Assembly: GCF_009789555.1 (NCBI RefSeq)
Contig: NZ_CP046902.1
Coordinates: forward strand, 4,046,001 to 4,110,000
DNA length: 64,000 nt
Source: Stutzerimonas stutzeri
Lineage (GTDB): Bacteria; Pseudomonadota; Gammaproteobacteria; Pseudomonadales; Pseudomonadaceae
Reading direction: 5' to 3'
Each line of letters opens with the position of its first letter. Within the stretch, counting starts at the first letter, position 1. The position numbers and the translations under genes are program-made. This document shows positions 44,832-53,986 of the stretch, in pieces. The notes under the pieces were generated by a model. It saw only the letters and a program-made list of their open reading frames with translations, was not told the DNA's origin and did no database searches.

Positions 44832-45571
44832 TGGTTCTGTTCCTCGATCAGGGTTCCTTCAGCGCCGCCGAGCACGATATTGAGCAGGGCACCGGGCTTG
44901 TTCATGTTGAACACCCGCAGCGGCATGTTGTGGTCGCGGCACAGGCAGATGGCGGTCAGATCCATTACGCCCAGCTTGCGGTCGAGCACGTCATCATAAG
45001 TCAGCTGCTCGAACTTCTCGGCATTGGGGTCCTTGAAAGGATCCGCCGTGTAGACGCCATCGACCTTGGTGGCCTTGAGCACGACATCGGCATGAATCTC
45101 GATTGCGCGCAGGCAGGCAGCAGAGTCGGTCGTGAAGAACGGATTGCCGGTGCCGGCGGAAAAAATCACGACCTCGCCGCTCTTGAGGTGACGCATCGCC
45201 TTGCGGCGATCGTAGTGGTCAGTAACGCCGACCATCGAAATCGCCGACATGACCAGTGCGGGAATGTTCGAACGCTCCAGGGCGTCACGCATGGCCAGCG
45301 AGTTCATGACCGTCGCCAGCATGCCCATGTGGTCGCCGGTGACCCGGTCCATACCGGCCGCAGAAAGCGCCGCGCCGCGAAACAGGTTGCCGCCCCCGAT
45401 GACCAGGCCAACCTCGACGCCGATCCCCACCAACTGCCCGACTTCCAGCGCCATGCGATCGAGCACCTTGGGATCGATGCCGAAGTCTTCGGACCCCATC
45501 AGGGCTTCGCCGCTTAATTTGAGCAGAATGCGTTTATAGCGAGGATTGCGTGCACTCATCTGCTGAGCCAT
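44828..45571 (-). CDS. pyrH: UMP kinase
   Basis: A 247-residue hexameric bacterial UMP kinase of the amino-acid-kinase fold. It shows YKRILLKLSGEALMG (about 12-26), GLVIGGGNLFRG (about 55-66), VIFSAGTGNPFFTTDSAACLRAIEI and ATKVDGVYTADPFKDPNA. It starts at ATG 45571; a second ATG four codons on (MSARNPRYK) is also possible. It lies between tsf and frr, the classic order. Confidence 0.97.
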   Translation of the reverse strand: MAQQMSARNPRYKRILLKLSGEALMGSEDFGIDPKVLDRMALEVGQLVGIGVEVGLVIGGGNLFRGAALSAAGMDRVTGDHMGMLATVMNSLAMRDALERSNIPALVMSAISMVGVTDHYDRRKAMRHLKSGEVVIFSAGTGNPFFTTDSAACLRAIEIHADVVLKATKVDGVYTADPFKDPNAEKFEQLTYDDVLDRKLGVMDLTAICLCRDHNMPLRVFNMNKPGALLNIVLGGAEGTLIEEQNQ

Positions 45572-45713
45572 TGGCGTTGTTTCTCCTGCGGCGTTTGTAT
45601 GACCAGACTGACCCTGCGGCCAGAAAATATCTGCGCTATGACAGCGCAGTCGCGAATTGGTGCCAAGCGCTGACTATAGCGTGGCAAAAAAACTTTTCTG
45701 CGCCCCAGTCCGA

Positions 45714-45748
45714 CAAAGAGGCCGCGCGCGTGAGCGGGCAGCCTCTTC
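45714..45748 (-). terminator. Hairpin after tsf
   Basis: On the minus strand AAGAGGC and GCCTCTTT pair around a GC-rich loop, 19 bp past the tsf stop, with only TTTG after the stem. It may cause partial termination between tsf and pyrH. Confidence 0.5.
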
Positions 45749-45766
45749 GAGGACAACGGGAGCGTC

Positions 45767-46636
45767 TTATTGCTTGGTGGCAGCGACCTGAGCGGCAACT
45801 TCGGCGGCGAAGTCAACCTCGGCACGCTCGATGCCCTCGCCCACTTCGTAACGAACGAAGGAAACGATTTCTGCACCGGCCTTCTTCGCCAGCTCACCGA
45901 CCTTGACGTCCGGGTCCTTGACGAAAGCCTGCTCGACCAGGCTGGCTTCGGCAAGGAACTTGCTGATGCGGCCGGCGACCATTTTCTCGACGATTTCGGC
46001 GGGCTTGCCTTTGATCTTGTCTTCGTTCAGCGCCAGGAAGATTTCCTTTTCCTTGGCAACGGCTTCTTCGGAAACCTGCGACGGGTCCAGGAACTGGGGG
46101 TTGCTGGCGGCGACGTGCATGGCGATTTCCTTGGCCAGCTCGACGCTACCGCCCTTGAGGGCAACCAGAACGCCGATGCGGTGACCGTGCAGGTAGGAAC
46201 CCACCAGCTCAGCCTCGACCGTGGTCAGACGACGGATGTTGACGTTCTCACCGCACTTGGCGACCAGCGCCTCGCGATCGGCTTCCTGAGCGGCGATCAG
46301 CGGAGCTGCGTCGGTCATCTTCTCGGCAAACGCCTTCTCGACGCTGCTGCTCACGAAATTCTTGAAGTCGTCCTGCAGAGCGAGGAAGTCGGTCTGCGAG
46401 TTCACTTCGATAATCACGGCACGGGTGTTGTCATCGGCGACCTTGACGGCGATGGCGCCCTCGGCCGCGATGTTGCCAGCCTTCTTGGCGGCCTTGATCG
46501 CGCCCGCAGCACGCATGTCATCGATGGCTTTTTCGATGTCGCCACCAGCAGCGGTGAGTGCTTTTTTGCAATCCATCATGCCTTGGCCAGTGCGCTCGCG
46601 CAGTTCTTTAACCAGGGCTGCAGTGATCTCTGCCAT
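45767..46636 (-). CDS. tsf: Elongation factor Ts
   Basis: A 289-residue guanine-nucleotide exchange factor for EF-Tu. The N-terminal UBA-like helix bundle (ITAALVKELRERTGQGMMDCKKALTAAGGDIEKAI) is followed by the core with ALQDDFKNFV and HVAASNPQFLDPSQVSEE, and the ILVEQAFVKDPDVKVGEL-like C-terminal module. It lies downstream of rpsB across a hairpin with a T-run. Confidence 0.98.
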   Translation of the reverse strand: MAEITAALVKELRERTGQGMMDCKKALTAAGGDIEKAIDDMRAAGAIKAAKKAGNIAAEGAIAVKVADDNTRAVIIEVNSQTDFLALQDDFKNFVSSSVEKAFAEKMTDAAPLIAAQEADREALVAKCGENVNIRRLTTVEAELVGSYLHGHRIGVLVALKGGSVELAKEIAMHVAASNPQFLDPSQVSEEAVAKEKEIFLALNEDKIKGKPAEIVEKMVAGRISKFLAEASLVEQAFVKDPDVKVGELAKKAGAEIVSFVRYEVGEGIERAEVDFAAEVAAQVAATKQ

Positions 46637-46705
46637 GTTCGCAAATCCTCTCGATTCGATTTTCGATCACCGTCCATTCAATCGGACGATCAATTCGGAA
46701 GTGGC

Positions 46706-46728
46706 AAAAAGGGGGCATAGCCCCCTTT
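46706..46728 (-). terminator. Terminator/attenuator between rpsB and tsf
   Basis: Arms AAAGGGGGC and GCCCCCTTT around the 3-base loop ATA are followed by a short T-run on the minus strand. It lies between rpsB and tsf in an otherwise joint operon, so it probably sets the ratio of S2 to EF-Ts. Confidence 0.8.
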
Positions 46729-46763
46729 CTGTTCAACGGGTATCAGCTAGGCGACCGCTGCGC

Positions 46764-47504
46764 TCAGCCTTGAGCAGCCTCGGGAGCAGCTTCTTCGACG
46801 AACTCGTCAGCACCGCCAGCGCCGTTCTGGCGGCCGCGCAGTACGGCGTCCGCCATGGAGCCCAGATACAGTTGCACGGCACGGATGGCATCATCATTAC
46901 CAGGAATGATGTAATCGACACCTTCCGGGCTGCTGTTGGTATCGACAATGCCGATGACCGGGATGCCCAGCTTGTTGGCTTCGGAGATCGCGATGCGCTC
47001 GTGATCGACGTCGATGACAAACATCGCGTCCGGCAGACCGCCCATGTCCTTGATACCACCCAGGCTGCGATCCAGTTTTTCCAGATCACGGGTACGCATC
47101 AGGGCTTCTTTCTTGGTCAGCTTCTCGAAGGTGCCGTCCTGAGCCTGGGTTTCCAGCTCACGCAGGCGCTTGATCGAGGCGCGAATGGTCTTGTAGTTGG
47201 TCAGCATGCCGCCCAACCAGCGATGATCGACGTACGGCGAGCCACAACGCGCGGCTTCTTCGCGAACGATCTTGCCAGCGGAACGCTTGGTGCCGACGAA
47301 CAGAATCTTGTTCTTGCCCGCTGCCAGCTTCTCGACGAAACGCAGTGCGTCGTTGAACATCGGCAGGGTTTTTTCGAGGTTGATGATGTGAATCTTGTTA
47401 CGCGCGCCGAAGATGTATTTATCCATCTTGGGGTTCCAGTAACGGGTCTGGTGGCCGAAGTGCACACCGGCCTTCAGCATATCGCGCATGGTGACTTGAG
47501 ACAT
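46764..47504 (-). CDS. rpsB: 30S ribosomal protein S2
   Basis: A 246-residue ribosomal protein. It has VTMRDMLKAGVHFGHQTRYWNPKMDKYIFGARNKIHIINLEKTL (about 3-46), DHRWLGGMLTNYKTI and PDAMFVIDVDHERIAISEANKLGIPVIGIVDTNSSP. It heads the rpsB-tsf-pyrH-frr unit and is divergent from map. Confidence 0.98.
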   Translation of the reverse strand: MSQVTMRDMLKAGVHFGHQTRYWNPKMDKYIFGARNKIHIINLEKTLPMFNDALRFVEKLAAGKNKILFVGTKRSAGKIVREEAARCGSPYVDHRWLGGMLTNYKTIRASIKRLRELETQAQDGTFEKLTKKEALMRTRDLEKLDRSLGGIKDMGGLPDAMFVIDVDHERIAISEANKLGIPVIGIVDTNSSPEGVDYIIPGNDDAIRAVQLYLGSMADAVLRGRQNGAGGADEFVEEAAPEAAQG

Positions 47505-47808
47505 GGGACTTCCTCAGATAAGTCGGGTTAGGCCTCCACGCGTCCCGATATCCAACTCTTGCGAGCACCCAGGATACCGTGTCGACACGTGTGTGGGGTC
47601 AGGCTCGGCGGGTAGTCCCGCAGAGCGGCGCGTTTTATAGCACAAAGAACCTCGAGAGGCTAGCGCCTATCCTGTTTCAACGCGCGCATCAGGACGCGGC
47701 AGGGGCGACGACGCCCTCGGTGCCAGGGTCGCCTGCAGGCCGGGGGCTCTTTGGTTTATCATTCGCTCCTTCATTTTTTTCCGCGCCTCTTGGCGCCAAG
47801 AGGGTTGC
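47505..47808. other. Divergent regulatory region between rpsB and map
   Basis: These 304 bp hold no gene that I can support. They contain the long untranslated leader and promoter of rpsB on the minus strand and the promoter of map on the plus strand. The rpsB leader is where S2 autoregulation acts in enterics; I could not fold it reliably here. Confidence 0.5.
47786..47803 (+). promoter_or_regulatory. 18-bp palindrome enclosing the map ribosome binding site
   Basis: CCTCTTGGCGCCAAGAGG is a perfect palindrome that ends 5 bp before the map ATG. Its right arm is the AGAGG Shine-Dalgarno element. In RNA it forms a 7-bp stem with a GCGC loop and would hide the site, so map translation may depend on opening of this hairpin. 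Confidence 0.6.
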
Positions 47809-48591
47809 ATGACTGTTTCCATCAAGACGCCTGAAGATATCGAGAAGATGCGCATCGCCGGTCGCCTGGCCGCCGAGGTCCTGGAAATGATCGGCGAGTA
47901 CGTCAAGCCAGGCGTTACGACCGACGAGCTGGACCGTCGCTGCCACGACCATATCGTCAACGTGCAGCACGCCACACCCGCCCCGCTCAACTACAAGGGG
48001 TTCCCGAAGTCGATCTGCACCTCGATCAATCACGTGGTCTGCCATGGTATCCCCAACGACAAACCACTGAAGGATGGTGACATCCTCAATATCGACATCA
48101 CCGTCATCAAGGACGGTTACCACGGCGATACCAGCAAGATGTTCATTGTCGGCAAGGCGCCGGAATGGGCCGAACGCCTTTGCAAGGTGACCCAGGAATG
48201 CCTCTATAAAGGAATCGAGAGCGTCCGTCCCGGTGCCCGCCTCGGCGACATCGGTGAGGTCATCCAGAAACATGCCGAGAAGAACGGCTTTTCGGTCGTA
48301 CGCGAGTATTGCGGCCACGGCATCGGCAAGGTTTTCCACGAGGAGCCGCAGGTGCTGCATTACGGTCGCGCCGGGACCGGCCTGGAACTGAAAGAAGGCA
48401 TGACCTTCACCATCGAGCCGATGATCAATCAGGGCCGCTCCGAAACCCGCCTGCTTGGCGACGGCTGGACGGCCATCACCAAGGATCGCAAGCTCTCCGC
48501 CCAGTGGGAACATACCATTCTGGTCACCGCCGACGGCTACGAAATCTTCACGCTGCGCAGCGATGACACCATCGCCCGCACGTCGGCCTGA
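47809..48591 (+). CDS. map: Methionine aminopeptidase, type I
   Basis: A 260-residue enzyme that removes the first methionine from new proteins. The five metal ligands are visible in GDILNIDITVIKDGYHGDTSKMF (two Asp, about 97 and 108), YCGHGIGKVFHEEPQVLHYG (His about 171), FTIEPMIN (Glu) and the late Glu of QWEHTILVT. It is divergent from rpsB, as in E. coli, and followed by glnD after 34 bp. Confidence 0.98.
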   Translation: MTVSIKTPEDIEKMRIAGRLAAEVLEMIGEYVKPGVTTDELDRRCHDHIVNVQHATPAPLNYKGFPKSICTSINHVVCHGIPNDKPLKDGDILNIDITVIKDGYHGDTSKMFIVGKAPEWAERLCKVTQECLYKGIESVRPGARLGDIGEVIQKHAEKNGFSVVREYCGHGIGKVFHEEPQVLHYGRAGTGLELKEGMTFTIEPMINQGRSETRLLGDGWTAITKDRKLSAQWEHTILVTADGYEIFTLRSDDTIARTSA

Positions 48592-48625
48592 GCTTATCGA
48601 CACTGTAGTTTGAGAGGACGAAGGC

Positions 48626-51328
48626 ATGCACCAGGTTGATCCCGAGCTGTTCGACGGCGGCCAGTTCCAGGCAGAACTGGCGCTCAAGGCCAGCCCCATC
48701 GCTGCCTTCAAAAAGGTCATACGCAACGCGCGTGAGGTGCTCGATGCGCGTTTTCTGGCCGGTCATGACATTCGTCGACTGATCGAGGATCGCGCCTGGT
48801 TCGTCGATCAAATCCTCCGTGCCGCCTGGGGCCGCTTCGACTGGGACGGCGATACCGAAATCGCCCTGGTGGCCGTGGGCGGTTACGGCCGCGGGGAGCT
48901 GCATCCCTATTCGGATATCGACCTGCTGATACTGCTCGATGACAGTCGCCACGAGAAATTCCGCGAATCCATCGAAGGATTTCTGACGCTGCTCTGGGAC
49001 ATCGGCCTGGAGGTTGGCCAAAGCGTGCGCTCGGTCCAGGAGTGCGCCGAACAGGCGCGCGCGGACCTGACGGTCATTACCAACCTGATGGAAAGCCGCA
49101 CGATCGCCGGACCCGAGCGCCTGCGACAGCACATGCTCAAGGTCACCAGCCCATCGGAAATGTGGCCGAGCAAGGAGTTCTTCCTTGCCAAGCGTAACGA
49201 GCAGGCGGCGCGCCACTCCAAGTACAACAACACCGAGTACAACCTGGAGCCGAACGTCAAGGGATCGCCCGGCGGACTGCGTGACATCCAGACGATTCTC
49301 TGGATTGCGCGGCGCCAGCTCGGCACCCTGAACTTAAGCGCGATCGTCGATCAGGGCTTTCTGACCGAAGGCGAATACGCGCTGCTGGTGTCCAGCCAGG
49401 CATTCATCTGGCGTGTCCGCTACGGCCTGCATATGCTGGCCGGCCGCGCCGAAGATCGCCTGCTGTTCGACCATCAGCGCAGCCTGGCCGCACTCCTCGG
49501 CTACGAAGACAACGACGCCAAGCTGGCCATCGAGCGCTTCATGCAGAAGTACTACCGCGTCGTCATGAGCATCTCCGAGCTCAGCGACCTGGTGGGGCAG
49601 CATTTCGCCGAGGTCATTCTCTGGGAAGGCGCCAGCGGCGAGGCGGTGCCGGTCAACAGCCGCTTTTTGGTGCGCGACGGCTATCTGGAAGTGACCGACG
49701 CGTCGGTGTTCAAGCGCAGGCCCTTCGCCATCCTCGAAATCTTCGTACTACTGGCGCAGCACCCGGAAATACAGGGCGTGCGCGCCGAAACCATTCGACT
49801 GCTGCGCGACCACCGCCACCTGATCGACGATGATTTTCGCAGCGACATTCGCAACACCAGCCTGTTCATCGAACTGTTCAAGTGCAGGGAAGGCATTCAC
49901 CGCAATCTGCGACGTATGAATCGCTACGGCATTCTCGGGCGCTACCTGCCGGAATTCGGCCACATTGTCGGCCAGATGCAGCATGACCTCTTTCATATCT
50001 ATACGGTCGACGCCCACACCCTCAACGTCATCAAGTACCTGCGCAAACTGAGCAAGCCCGGCGTTGCCGAGAAATACCCGCTGGCCAGCAAGCTGGTGGA
50101 ACGACTTCCCAAACCGGAGCTGATCTACATCGCCGGGCTCTACCACGACATCGCCAAGGGCCGCGGCGGGGATCATTCGGAACTCGGCGCGGTGGATGCC
50201 CAGGCGTTCTGTATGCGTCACAAGCTCCCGGCATGGGATACCCGCCTGGTGGTCTGGCTGGTGGAAAACCATCTGGTGATGTCCACCACGGCCCAGCGCA
50301 AGGACCTTTCCGACCCACAGGTGATCAACGATTTTGCCCAACGGGTCGGCGACGAAACGCACCTCGACTATCTCTACGTGCTGACGGTGGCGGATATCAA
50401 CGCAACCAACCCGACCCTCTGGAATTCCTGGCGCGCCAGCCTGCTGCGCCAGCTGTACACCGAAACCAAGCGGGCGCTCAAGCGCGGCCTGGAAAACCCC
50501 CTGGGTCGCGAGGAGCAGATCCGCCAGACGCAACGTGCTGCGCTGGACAATCTGGTGCGCAACGGCACCGATCCGGACGACGCCGAGCAGCTATGGTCGC
50601 AGTTGGGTGACGATTACTTCATGCGCCACAGCTCCACCGACGTGGCCTGGCATACCGAAGCCATCATCGAGCACCCGAGCGATGGCGGGCCGCTGGTATT
50701 GATCAAGGAAACCACCCAGCGTGAATTCGAAGGCGGTACGCAGATCTTCATCTACGCACCCGATCAACATGATTTCTTCGCTGTGACCGTGGCCGCCATG
50801 GACCAGTTGAACCTGAACATCCACGATGCCCGCATCATCACGTCCAGTAGCCAGTTCACCCTGGACACCTACATCGTGCTGGACGCCGACGGCACCCCGA
50901 TTGGCAATGATCCCGAACGCACCGAAGAAATTCGCCAGGGGCTGATCGATGCGCTGCGCAACCCCGACGACTACCTGACGATCATTCAGAAGCGCGTGCC
51001 GCGGCAGCTCAAGCATTTCGCATTTCCGCCGCAGGTCACCATTCATAACGACATGCAGCGTCCGCAGACGATCATCGAGGTGGTCGCACCCGATCGTCCC
51101 GGCCTGCTGGCTCGCATCGGCCAGCTGTTTCTGGATTTCGATCTGTCGGTGCAGAACGCCAAGATCGCCACGCTCGGCGAGCGCGTGGAAGACGTATTCT
51201 TCGTCACCAACGCCGACAACGAGCCCCTGTCCGATCCGCAGCTGTGCATCCAGTTGCAGCAGGCGATGATCGAGCAGTTGTCCCAGGATAACGAGCGTCA
51301 GCCCTCCCCGAGCAGCATCGTCATCTAG
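48626..51328 (+). CDS. glnD: PII uridylyltransferase / uridylyl-removing enzyme
   Basis: A 900-residue nitrogen sensor that adds or removes UMP on PII proteins in response to glutamine. The nucleotidyltransferase motif GGYGRGELHPYSDIDLLILL lies near residues 88-107. The HD hydrolase domain has LIYIAGLYHDIAKGRGGDHSELGA (about 500-523). Two C-terminal ACT domains bind glutamine (DQHDFFAVTVAAMDQLNLNIHDARI about 712; VVAPDRPGLLARIGQLFLDFDLSVQNAKI about 820). It follows map. Confidence 0.98.
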   Translation: MHQVDPELFDGGQFQAELALKASPIAAFKKVIRNAREVLDARFLAGHDIRRLIEDRAWFVDQILRAAWGRFDWDGDTEIALVAVGGYGRGELHPYSDIDLLILLDDSRHEKFRESIEGFLTLLWDIGLEVGQSVRSVQECAEQARADLTVITNLMESRTIAGPERLRQHMLKVTSPSEMWPSKEFFLAKRNEQAARHSKYNNTEYNLEPNVKGSPGGLRDIQTILWIARRQLGTLNLSAIVDQGFLTEGEYALLVSSQAFIWRVRYGLHMLAGRAEDRLLFDHQRSLAALLGYEDNDAKLAIERFMQKYYRVVMSISELSDLVGQHFAEVILWEGASGEAVPVNSRFLVRDGYLEVTDASVFKRRPFAILEIFVLLAQHPEIQGVRAETIRLLRDHRHLIDDDFRSDIRNTSLFIELFKCREGIHRNLRRMNRYGILGRYLPEFGHIVGQMQHDLFHIYTVDAHTLNVIKYLRKLSKPGVAEKYPLASKLVERLPKPELIYIAGLYHDIAKGRGGDHSELGAVDAQAFCMRHKLPAWDTRLVVWLVENHLVMSTTAQRKDLSDPQVINDFAQRVGDETHLDYLYVLTVADINATNPTLWNSWRASLLRQLYTETKRALKRGLENPLGREEQIRQTQRAALDNLVRNGTDPDDAEQLWSQLGDDYFMRHSSTDVAWHTEAIIEHPSDGGPLVLIKETTQREFEGGTQIFIYAPDQHDFFAVTVAAMDQLNLNIHDARIITSSSQFTLDTYIVLDADGTPIGNDPERTEEIRQGLIDALRNPDDYLTIIQKRVPRQLKHFAFPPQVTIHNDMQRPQTIIEVVAPDRPGLLARIGQLFLDFDLSVQNAKIATLGERVEDVFFVTNADNEPLSDPQLCIQLQQAMIEQLSQDNERQPSPSSIVI

Positions 51329-51332
51329 CCGC

Positions 51333-51366
51333 GCCGCGGCCGGACCTCACGCGTGCCGGCCGCGGC
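51333..51366. terminator. Strong GC hairpin between convergent glnD and mnhG
   Basis: Arms GCCGCGGCCGG and CCGGCCGCGGC (11 bp, perfect) enclose a 12-base loop, 5 bp after the glnD stop. There is no T-run. It could act on both strands between the converging transcripts. Confidence 0.6.
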
Positions 51367-51393
51367 GGCACGCACAAGGCCGCCACCAGGGAA

Positions 51394-51723
51394 TCAATCC
51401 CAGGGTTTGCCTCGGGTCCTGGCCGTGACCGGCAACTTCTGCTGCATTGCAGCCTTCGCCAGCACGTGAGCGCTGACCGGCGCGGTCAGGAACAAAAACA
51501 GCGTGATCAGGATTTCGTGCAAGCTGAGGCCGTCGCCGCGGTTGCCGAAAAAGATCATCGACGCGACCACGATGCCGCCCACGCCCAGCGTGGTTGCTTT
51601 GGTCGGCCCATGCAGCCGCGTGAAGAAATCCGGAAGACGATACAGACCGATCGCCCCCACCAGCGCGAAGGCGCTGCCGAGTATCAGAAAAACGCTTATC
51701 AACAGCTCGATCCAGAATGGCAT
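51394..51723 (-). CDS. mnhG: Multisubunit Na+/H+ antiporter subunit G (MnhG/MrpG)
   Basis: A 109-residue membrane protein with three helices and the family motif LYRLPDFFTRLHGPTKATTLGVGGIVVASM (about 28-57). Last gene of the Mrp operon. MrpG is a small structural subunit of the proton-driven Na+ (or K+) efflux complex. The gap to mnhF is 9 bp. Confidence 0.93.
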   Translation of the reverse strand: MPFWIELLISVFLILGSAFALVGAIGLYRLPDFFTRLHGPTKATTLGVGGIVVASMIFFGNRGDGLSLHEILITLFLFLTAPVSAHVLAKAAMQQKLPVTARTRGKPWD

Positions 51724-51732
51724 GCAGACTCC

Positions 51733-52002
51733 TCAGTCGATGATCTCGCCATGCAGCAGGTGCTTGCCCACCGCGACGGTACTGACGAAGCCCATCACCG
51801 CGATCAGCAAGGCAGCCTCGAAAAACAGATCAGACGCCAGCCAGATACCGAACAGGACGATCAGCGCCAACGCATTGATGTACAGCGTATCGAGCGCCAG
51901 CACCCGATCCGGCATGTCCGGCCCTTGTACCAGCCGCACCACATTCAGGATTGCTGCCAGCCCGAGGACCGCCATGCACAGCGGAATCACATAGGTGAGC
52001 AT
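51733..52002 (-). CDS. mnhF: Multisubunit Na+/H+ antiporter subunit F (MnhF/MrpF)
   Basis: An 89-residue, three-helix subunit with the typical VRLVQGPDMPDRVLALDTLYINALALIVLFGI (about 22-53). Overlaps the mnhE 3' end by 16 bp, so translation is coupled. Confidence 0.93.
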   Translation of the reverse strand: MLTYVIPLCMAVLGLAAILNVVRLVQGPDMPDRVLALDTLYINALALIVLFGIWLASDLFFEAALLIAVMGFVSTVAVGKHLLHGEIID

Positions 52003-52487
52003 TGGAATATCTCCAGCAACGGCTTTTCGTAACGGCTCTTCACCTCGGCGACGAGCGCCTCGATGTCGGGCGCATCCAGTGCGTGAATGAGCAACACCTT
52101 GTGATCGGCCCGCAATGAGGCTGACACCGTACCTGGCGTGAGCGAAATGATGCTGGTCAGCACAGCCAGTACGAAGGGATGCTCGATCGCCATCGGAATT
52201 TCAACGAACGCAGGTTGCAGGTTCCCACGCGGCCCGAGCACCAGCTTGGCGACATGCACGTTGGCAACCACGATGTCATAGAACACTTTGAGGCAGAACA
52301 GCACGAGCTTCACAGGGCGGCGTACCGCCGGCACGTCGATCAGGAACCCTTTGACCAGCAATGGAATCACCCAGCCGAGAAACAGCCCGAGCAGCAGATG
52401 CCCCACGTTCAGCGTGTTATTGAGCATCAGCCAGAGCACGGCCAACAGCAGGGTCAGCATCGGGTTGGGCAGCAATCGCGATTTCAT
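51987..52487 (-). CDS. mnhE: Multisubunit Na+/H+ antiporter subunit E (MnhE/MrpE)
   Basis: A 166-residue subunit with two N-terminal membrane helices (LTLLLAVLWLMLNN, HLLLGLFLGWVIPLLV) and a cytosolic domain with TSIISLTPGTVSASLRADHKVLLIHALD (about 112-140), the MrpE signature. Its start overlaps the mnhD stop by 4 bp. Confidence 0.93.
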   Translation of the reverse strand: MKSRLLPNPMLTLLLAVLWLMLNNTLNVGHLLLGLFLGWVIPLLVKGFLIDVPAVRRPVKLVLFCLKVFYDIVVANVHVAKLVLGPRGNLQPAFVEIPMAIEHPFVLAVLTSIISLTPGTVSASLRADHKVLLIHALDAPDIEALVAEVKSRYEKPLLEIFQCSPM

Positions 52488-53986
52488 ACACCACCCCCCT
52501 GGATGATCTGCAGATAGGGCGCAAGGTCTAACAGCTGCGTCGCCGTCGCCTGCATGTAGGCCTGGATCGGCTGGGCCGCCACGACCAGCAGCACGCTGCC
52601 GAGCAACAAACCGAAGGCAGCCAGAAGACGCATGCCATCAGCCGGTTTGCCAACGCTGACCGCATCGCTCGGGCGCCAGAAGACCATGCTGCCCGCACGG
52701 CTGAGCGAAATCACCATTCCCAGTCCCCCGACCAGAATCACCGGCCAGAGCACCGACGCGTTGGCGCCAGGCGAAACTGCCTGCAGCAACATCACCTTGC
52801 CGAGAAAGCCCGAGAAAGGTGGAAGTCCCGCGATGGAAATCGCGCCCGCGAAGAACAAGGCGCCCAGCATCAACGGCTGCTTCAACGCCGGCGCCGAGAC
52901 CAGTTCGGATGCTGTATCGCCGCGTTGCCGGGCAATGATATCCGCCAACAGGAACAGCCCCCCGGAAACCAGCGTGCTGTGCACCAGGTAGTAGAGCGCA
53001 GCGCCCAAGCCAGCCTCCGTCCCCAGCGCGACACCGGCCAGCAAGGTGCCCACCGAAACCACCACCAGATAGGACAGCAGGACCTGAAGGTTACGAGCGG
53101 CCAAGGCCCCGAGAACCCCCGCGGCAAGCGTAAGCATCGACAGCGGCCACAACCAGTCGAGCACCATGTTGCTCAGCACGCCCGCTTCGCTACCGTAGAC
53201 GAGGGTGAACACCCGCACGATGGCATAGAGACCTAACTTGGTCATGATCGCAAACAGGGCCGCGACCGGCGCGGTGGCCGACGCATAGGCACGCGGCAGC
53301 CAGAAGTAAAGGGGCAGAATCGCCGCCTTCAATGCGAACACCACCAGCAACAGGTAGCCCGCGGCTGCCAGCAACGGCGCATCGGCTGGGTCGGCGGCGC
53401 TGACCCGCCCCGCCAGGTCCGCCATGTTAAGGGTCCCGGTGAGCCCGTAGAGCATGCTGACGCCGATCAGGAACAACGACGACCCCAACAGATTCAGCAC
53501 CACATAATGGATGCCGGCCTGCACCCGCTTCGCGCCCTGGCCATGCAGCAACAGTGCATAAGAGGAAATCAGGAGGATTTCGAAGAACACGAACAGGTTG
53601 AACAGATCGCCAGTCAGAAAGGCACCGTTGACGCCCGCCAGCTGGAACTGGAACAACGCGTGAAAATTCGGACCGCGCTCGTCATCGCCCCGCGCCGCAT
53701 AGAGCACCGAAAACCCGGCGAGCACGGCGGTGACCAGCAACATCATCGCGCTCAGCCGATCGAGCAACAGCATGATGCCGAACGGCGGCAGCCAATCGCC
53801 CAGGCGATAGACCGACAGCGCGCCACTGTCGGCCTGCACCAGCAGCCACAACGCCAGCGGCACCAGCATCCAGGTGGCCAGCAACGAGACCAGACGCTTG
53901 AAGCCAGCCCTCTGTCGGTGGGTCAAAAGCAGAATGCAACCGGTCAGCAGCGGGAGCAGGATCGGTAGGATCAACGCATGATTCAT
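52484..53986 (-). CDS. mnhD: Multisubunit Na+/H+ antiporter subunit D (MnhD/MrpD)
   Basis: A 500-residue proton-channel subunit related to respiratory complex I NuoM/N, with about 14 helices. Key segments are FEILLISSYALLLHG (Glu about 137), ALKAAILPLYFWLPRAYASATAPVAALFAIMTKLGLYAIVR (Lys about 219 and 250) and ISIAGLPPFSGFLGKVMLL. It starts at ATG 53986 and overlaps mnhC. Confidence 0.95.
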   Translation of the reverse strand: MNHALILPILLPLLTGCILLLTHRQRAGFKRLVSLLATWMLVPLALWLLVQADSGALSVYRLGDWLPPFGIMLLLDRLSAMMLLVTAVLAGFSVLYAARGDDERGPNFHALFQFQLAGVNGAFLTGDLFNLFVFFEILLISSYALLLHGQGAKRVQAGIHYVVLNLLGSSLFLIGVSMLYGLTGTLNMADLAGRVSAADPADAPLLAAAGYLLLVVFALKAAILPLYFWLPRAYASATAPVAALFAIMTKLGLYAIVRVFTLVYGSEAGVLSNMVLDWLWPLSMLTLAAGVLGALAARNLQVLLSYLVVVSVGTLLAGVALGTEAGLGAALYYLVHSTLVSGGLFLLADIIARQRGDTASELVSAPALKQPLMLGALFFAGAISIAGLPPFSGFLGKVMLLQAVSPGANASVLWPVILVGGLGMVISLSRAGSMVFWRPSDAVSVGKPADGMRLLAAFGLLLGSVLLVVAAQPIQAYMQATATQLLDLAPYLQIIQGGGV

